NCBI GenBank assembly: GCA_036985935.1
Contig: BTQP01000116.1
Coordinates: 1 to 5,944 of the forward strand
Reading direction: 5' to 3'
DNA length: 5,944 bases
DNA from: JAMBLL01 sp036985935
GTDB taxonomy: Bacteria > Actinomycetota > Acidimicrobiia > Spongiisociales > UBA5794
Below the pieces are notes generated by a model. That model was not told where the DNA came from, searched no databases, and saw only the letters and a list, made by a program, of their open reading frames with translations. The stretch's first letter is position 1. Every line of letters begins with the position of its first letter. The translations under genes and the position numbers were made by a program. This document shows, in pieces, positions 5,625 to 5,944 of this stretch.

Positions 5625-5643
5625 GGTTTCAAGCGTTGAAACC
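5625..5643. repeat. Perfect inverted repeat GGTTTCAA-GCG-TTGAAACC
   Basis: Eight-base perfect arms flank GCG. The site lies in the 227-bp stretch between the right repeat and the stop codon of the minus-strand partial gene, about 118 bp beyond that stop. It could be a weak terminator for that gene, an operator or a protein-binding site near the attachment region. No T-run follows on either strand, so a terminator role is doubtful. Nothing else was recognised in 5534-5760. Confidence 0.4.
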
Positions 5644-5760
5644 TCGGCGCGGGCCACAGTCCGCACCCAGACCGGGCGCCTGGCAACGATCGCCTCACGC
5701 ATATCCGGCAAGATGCGCTGGGTGTCGCCAATTGTTTGGCGCTACCCATATCGTCGCTGC

Positions 5761-5943
5761 TTACGACCCCGTGGCCGGACGACACTGGAGGGGGGAGAAC
5801 GCGTACTCGGCCGTTTCGTGATCGCCGACCGGAATCCACACGACCTCGGTACAAACGTCGTCTTCCAGCACCTTCCCGTTGGCGGCGACTCCGTATCGTC
5901 GCATCGTCCCGTCGGCGGACATCAAGATGACGGCCTGCGATGG
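5761..5943 (-). CDS. Unrecognised protein, C-terminal end only
   Basis: The minus-strand frame is open from the right window edge to TAA at 5761-5763, giving 60 residues that include AVILMSADGTMRRYGVAANG, then KVLEDDVCTEVVWIPVGD and AEYAFSPLQCRPATGS. Most codons end in G or C (GCC, GTC, GAC, ACG, TAC, GTG), as in the confident genes of this window, and the residue mix is that of a normal soluble protein with alternating beta-like segments. I do not recognise the family. The start is outside the window; ATG at 5920-5922 is probably internal. It lies outside the repeat-bounded unit and points toward it. A competing plus-strand frame over the same bases has poorer third-position GC. Confidence 0.55.
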   Translation of the reverse strand, partial: PSQAVILMSADGTMRRYGVAANGKVLEDDVCTEVVWIPVGDHETAEYAFSPLQCRPATGS

Positions 5944-5944
5944 C

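Noticed and set aside
5451..5711. Minus-strand frame of 86 codons ending WHARRDSNPQRPDP
   Set aside because: The RRDSNPQ string is the well-known mistranslation of a tRNA 3' end, here the reverse strand of 5446-5495. It is not a protein.
5134..5944. Plus-strand frame open for about 270 codons to the window edge
   Set aside because: It runs through the tRNA-like repeat and the hairpin, has many A/T-ending codons unlike the real genes here, shows no recognisable motif, and overlaps a better coding frame on the other strand.

Overview
The window looks like a fragment of a high-GC bacterial chromosome, best guess an actinobacterium. The grounds are only GC-rich third codon positions, a GTG start and an actinobacterial-looking integrase tail, so the taxonomic guess is weak. 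It reads as an accessory region: a compact biosynthetic operon sits between two directly repeated tRNA-Arg 3' ends.

Layout. (1) 3-308, + strand: the C-terminal end of a sulfatase-family enzyme cut by the left window edge. (2) 357-449: a 93-bp repeat holding the 3' part of a tRNA-Arg(ACG) gene, from anticodon loop to CCA, followed by a hairpin terminator. (3) 616-903, - strand: the last ~96 codons of a tyrosine recombinase that keeps the HxxR box, the second His and the catalytic Tyr but has lost everything upstream. (4) 905-4947, - strand: three tightly packed genes, transcribed in the order class I/II aminotransferase, then a cytidylyltransferase-like domain fused to a HisC/CobD-like PLP enzyme, then a LicD-family transferase with an extra C-terminal beta-sandwich domain. 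(5) 4948-5440: a gene-poor leader region. (6) 5441-5533: the second copy of the repeat, exactly 5,084 bp from the first and without indels relative to it. (7) 5534-5760: no gene seen. (8) 5761-5943, - strand: the C-terminal end of an unrecognised protein running off the right edge.

How the genes may work together (inference). LicC-like NTP transferases make CDP-activated small phospho-compounds, and LicD-like enzymes transfer such phospho-groups to cell-surface glycans. No LicA-type kinase or choline transporter is present. Instead, two PLP enzymes flank or are fused to the nucleotidyltransferase. The simplest reading is a cassette that makes its own amino-alcohol phosphate or amino-phosphonate, activates it with CTP and attaches it to a surface polymer. 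Campylobacter jejuni capsule genes offer a known parallel, with paired PLP enzymes making ethanolamine phosphate and serinol phosphate. The repeats and the integrase remnant suggest that this cassette travelled as, or replaced most of, a small integrative element at a tRNA-Arg site, probably one unit of a tandem island array because neither repeat retains a tRNA 5' half.
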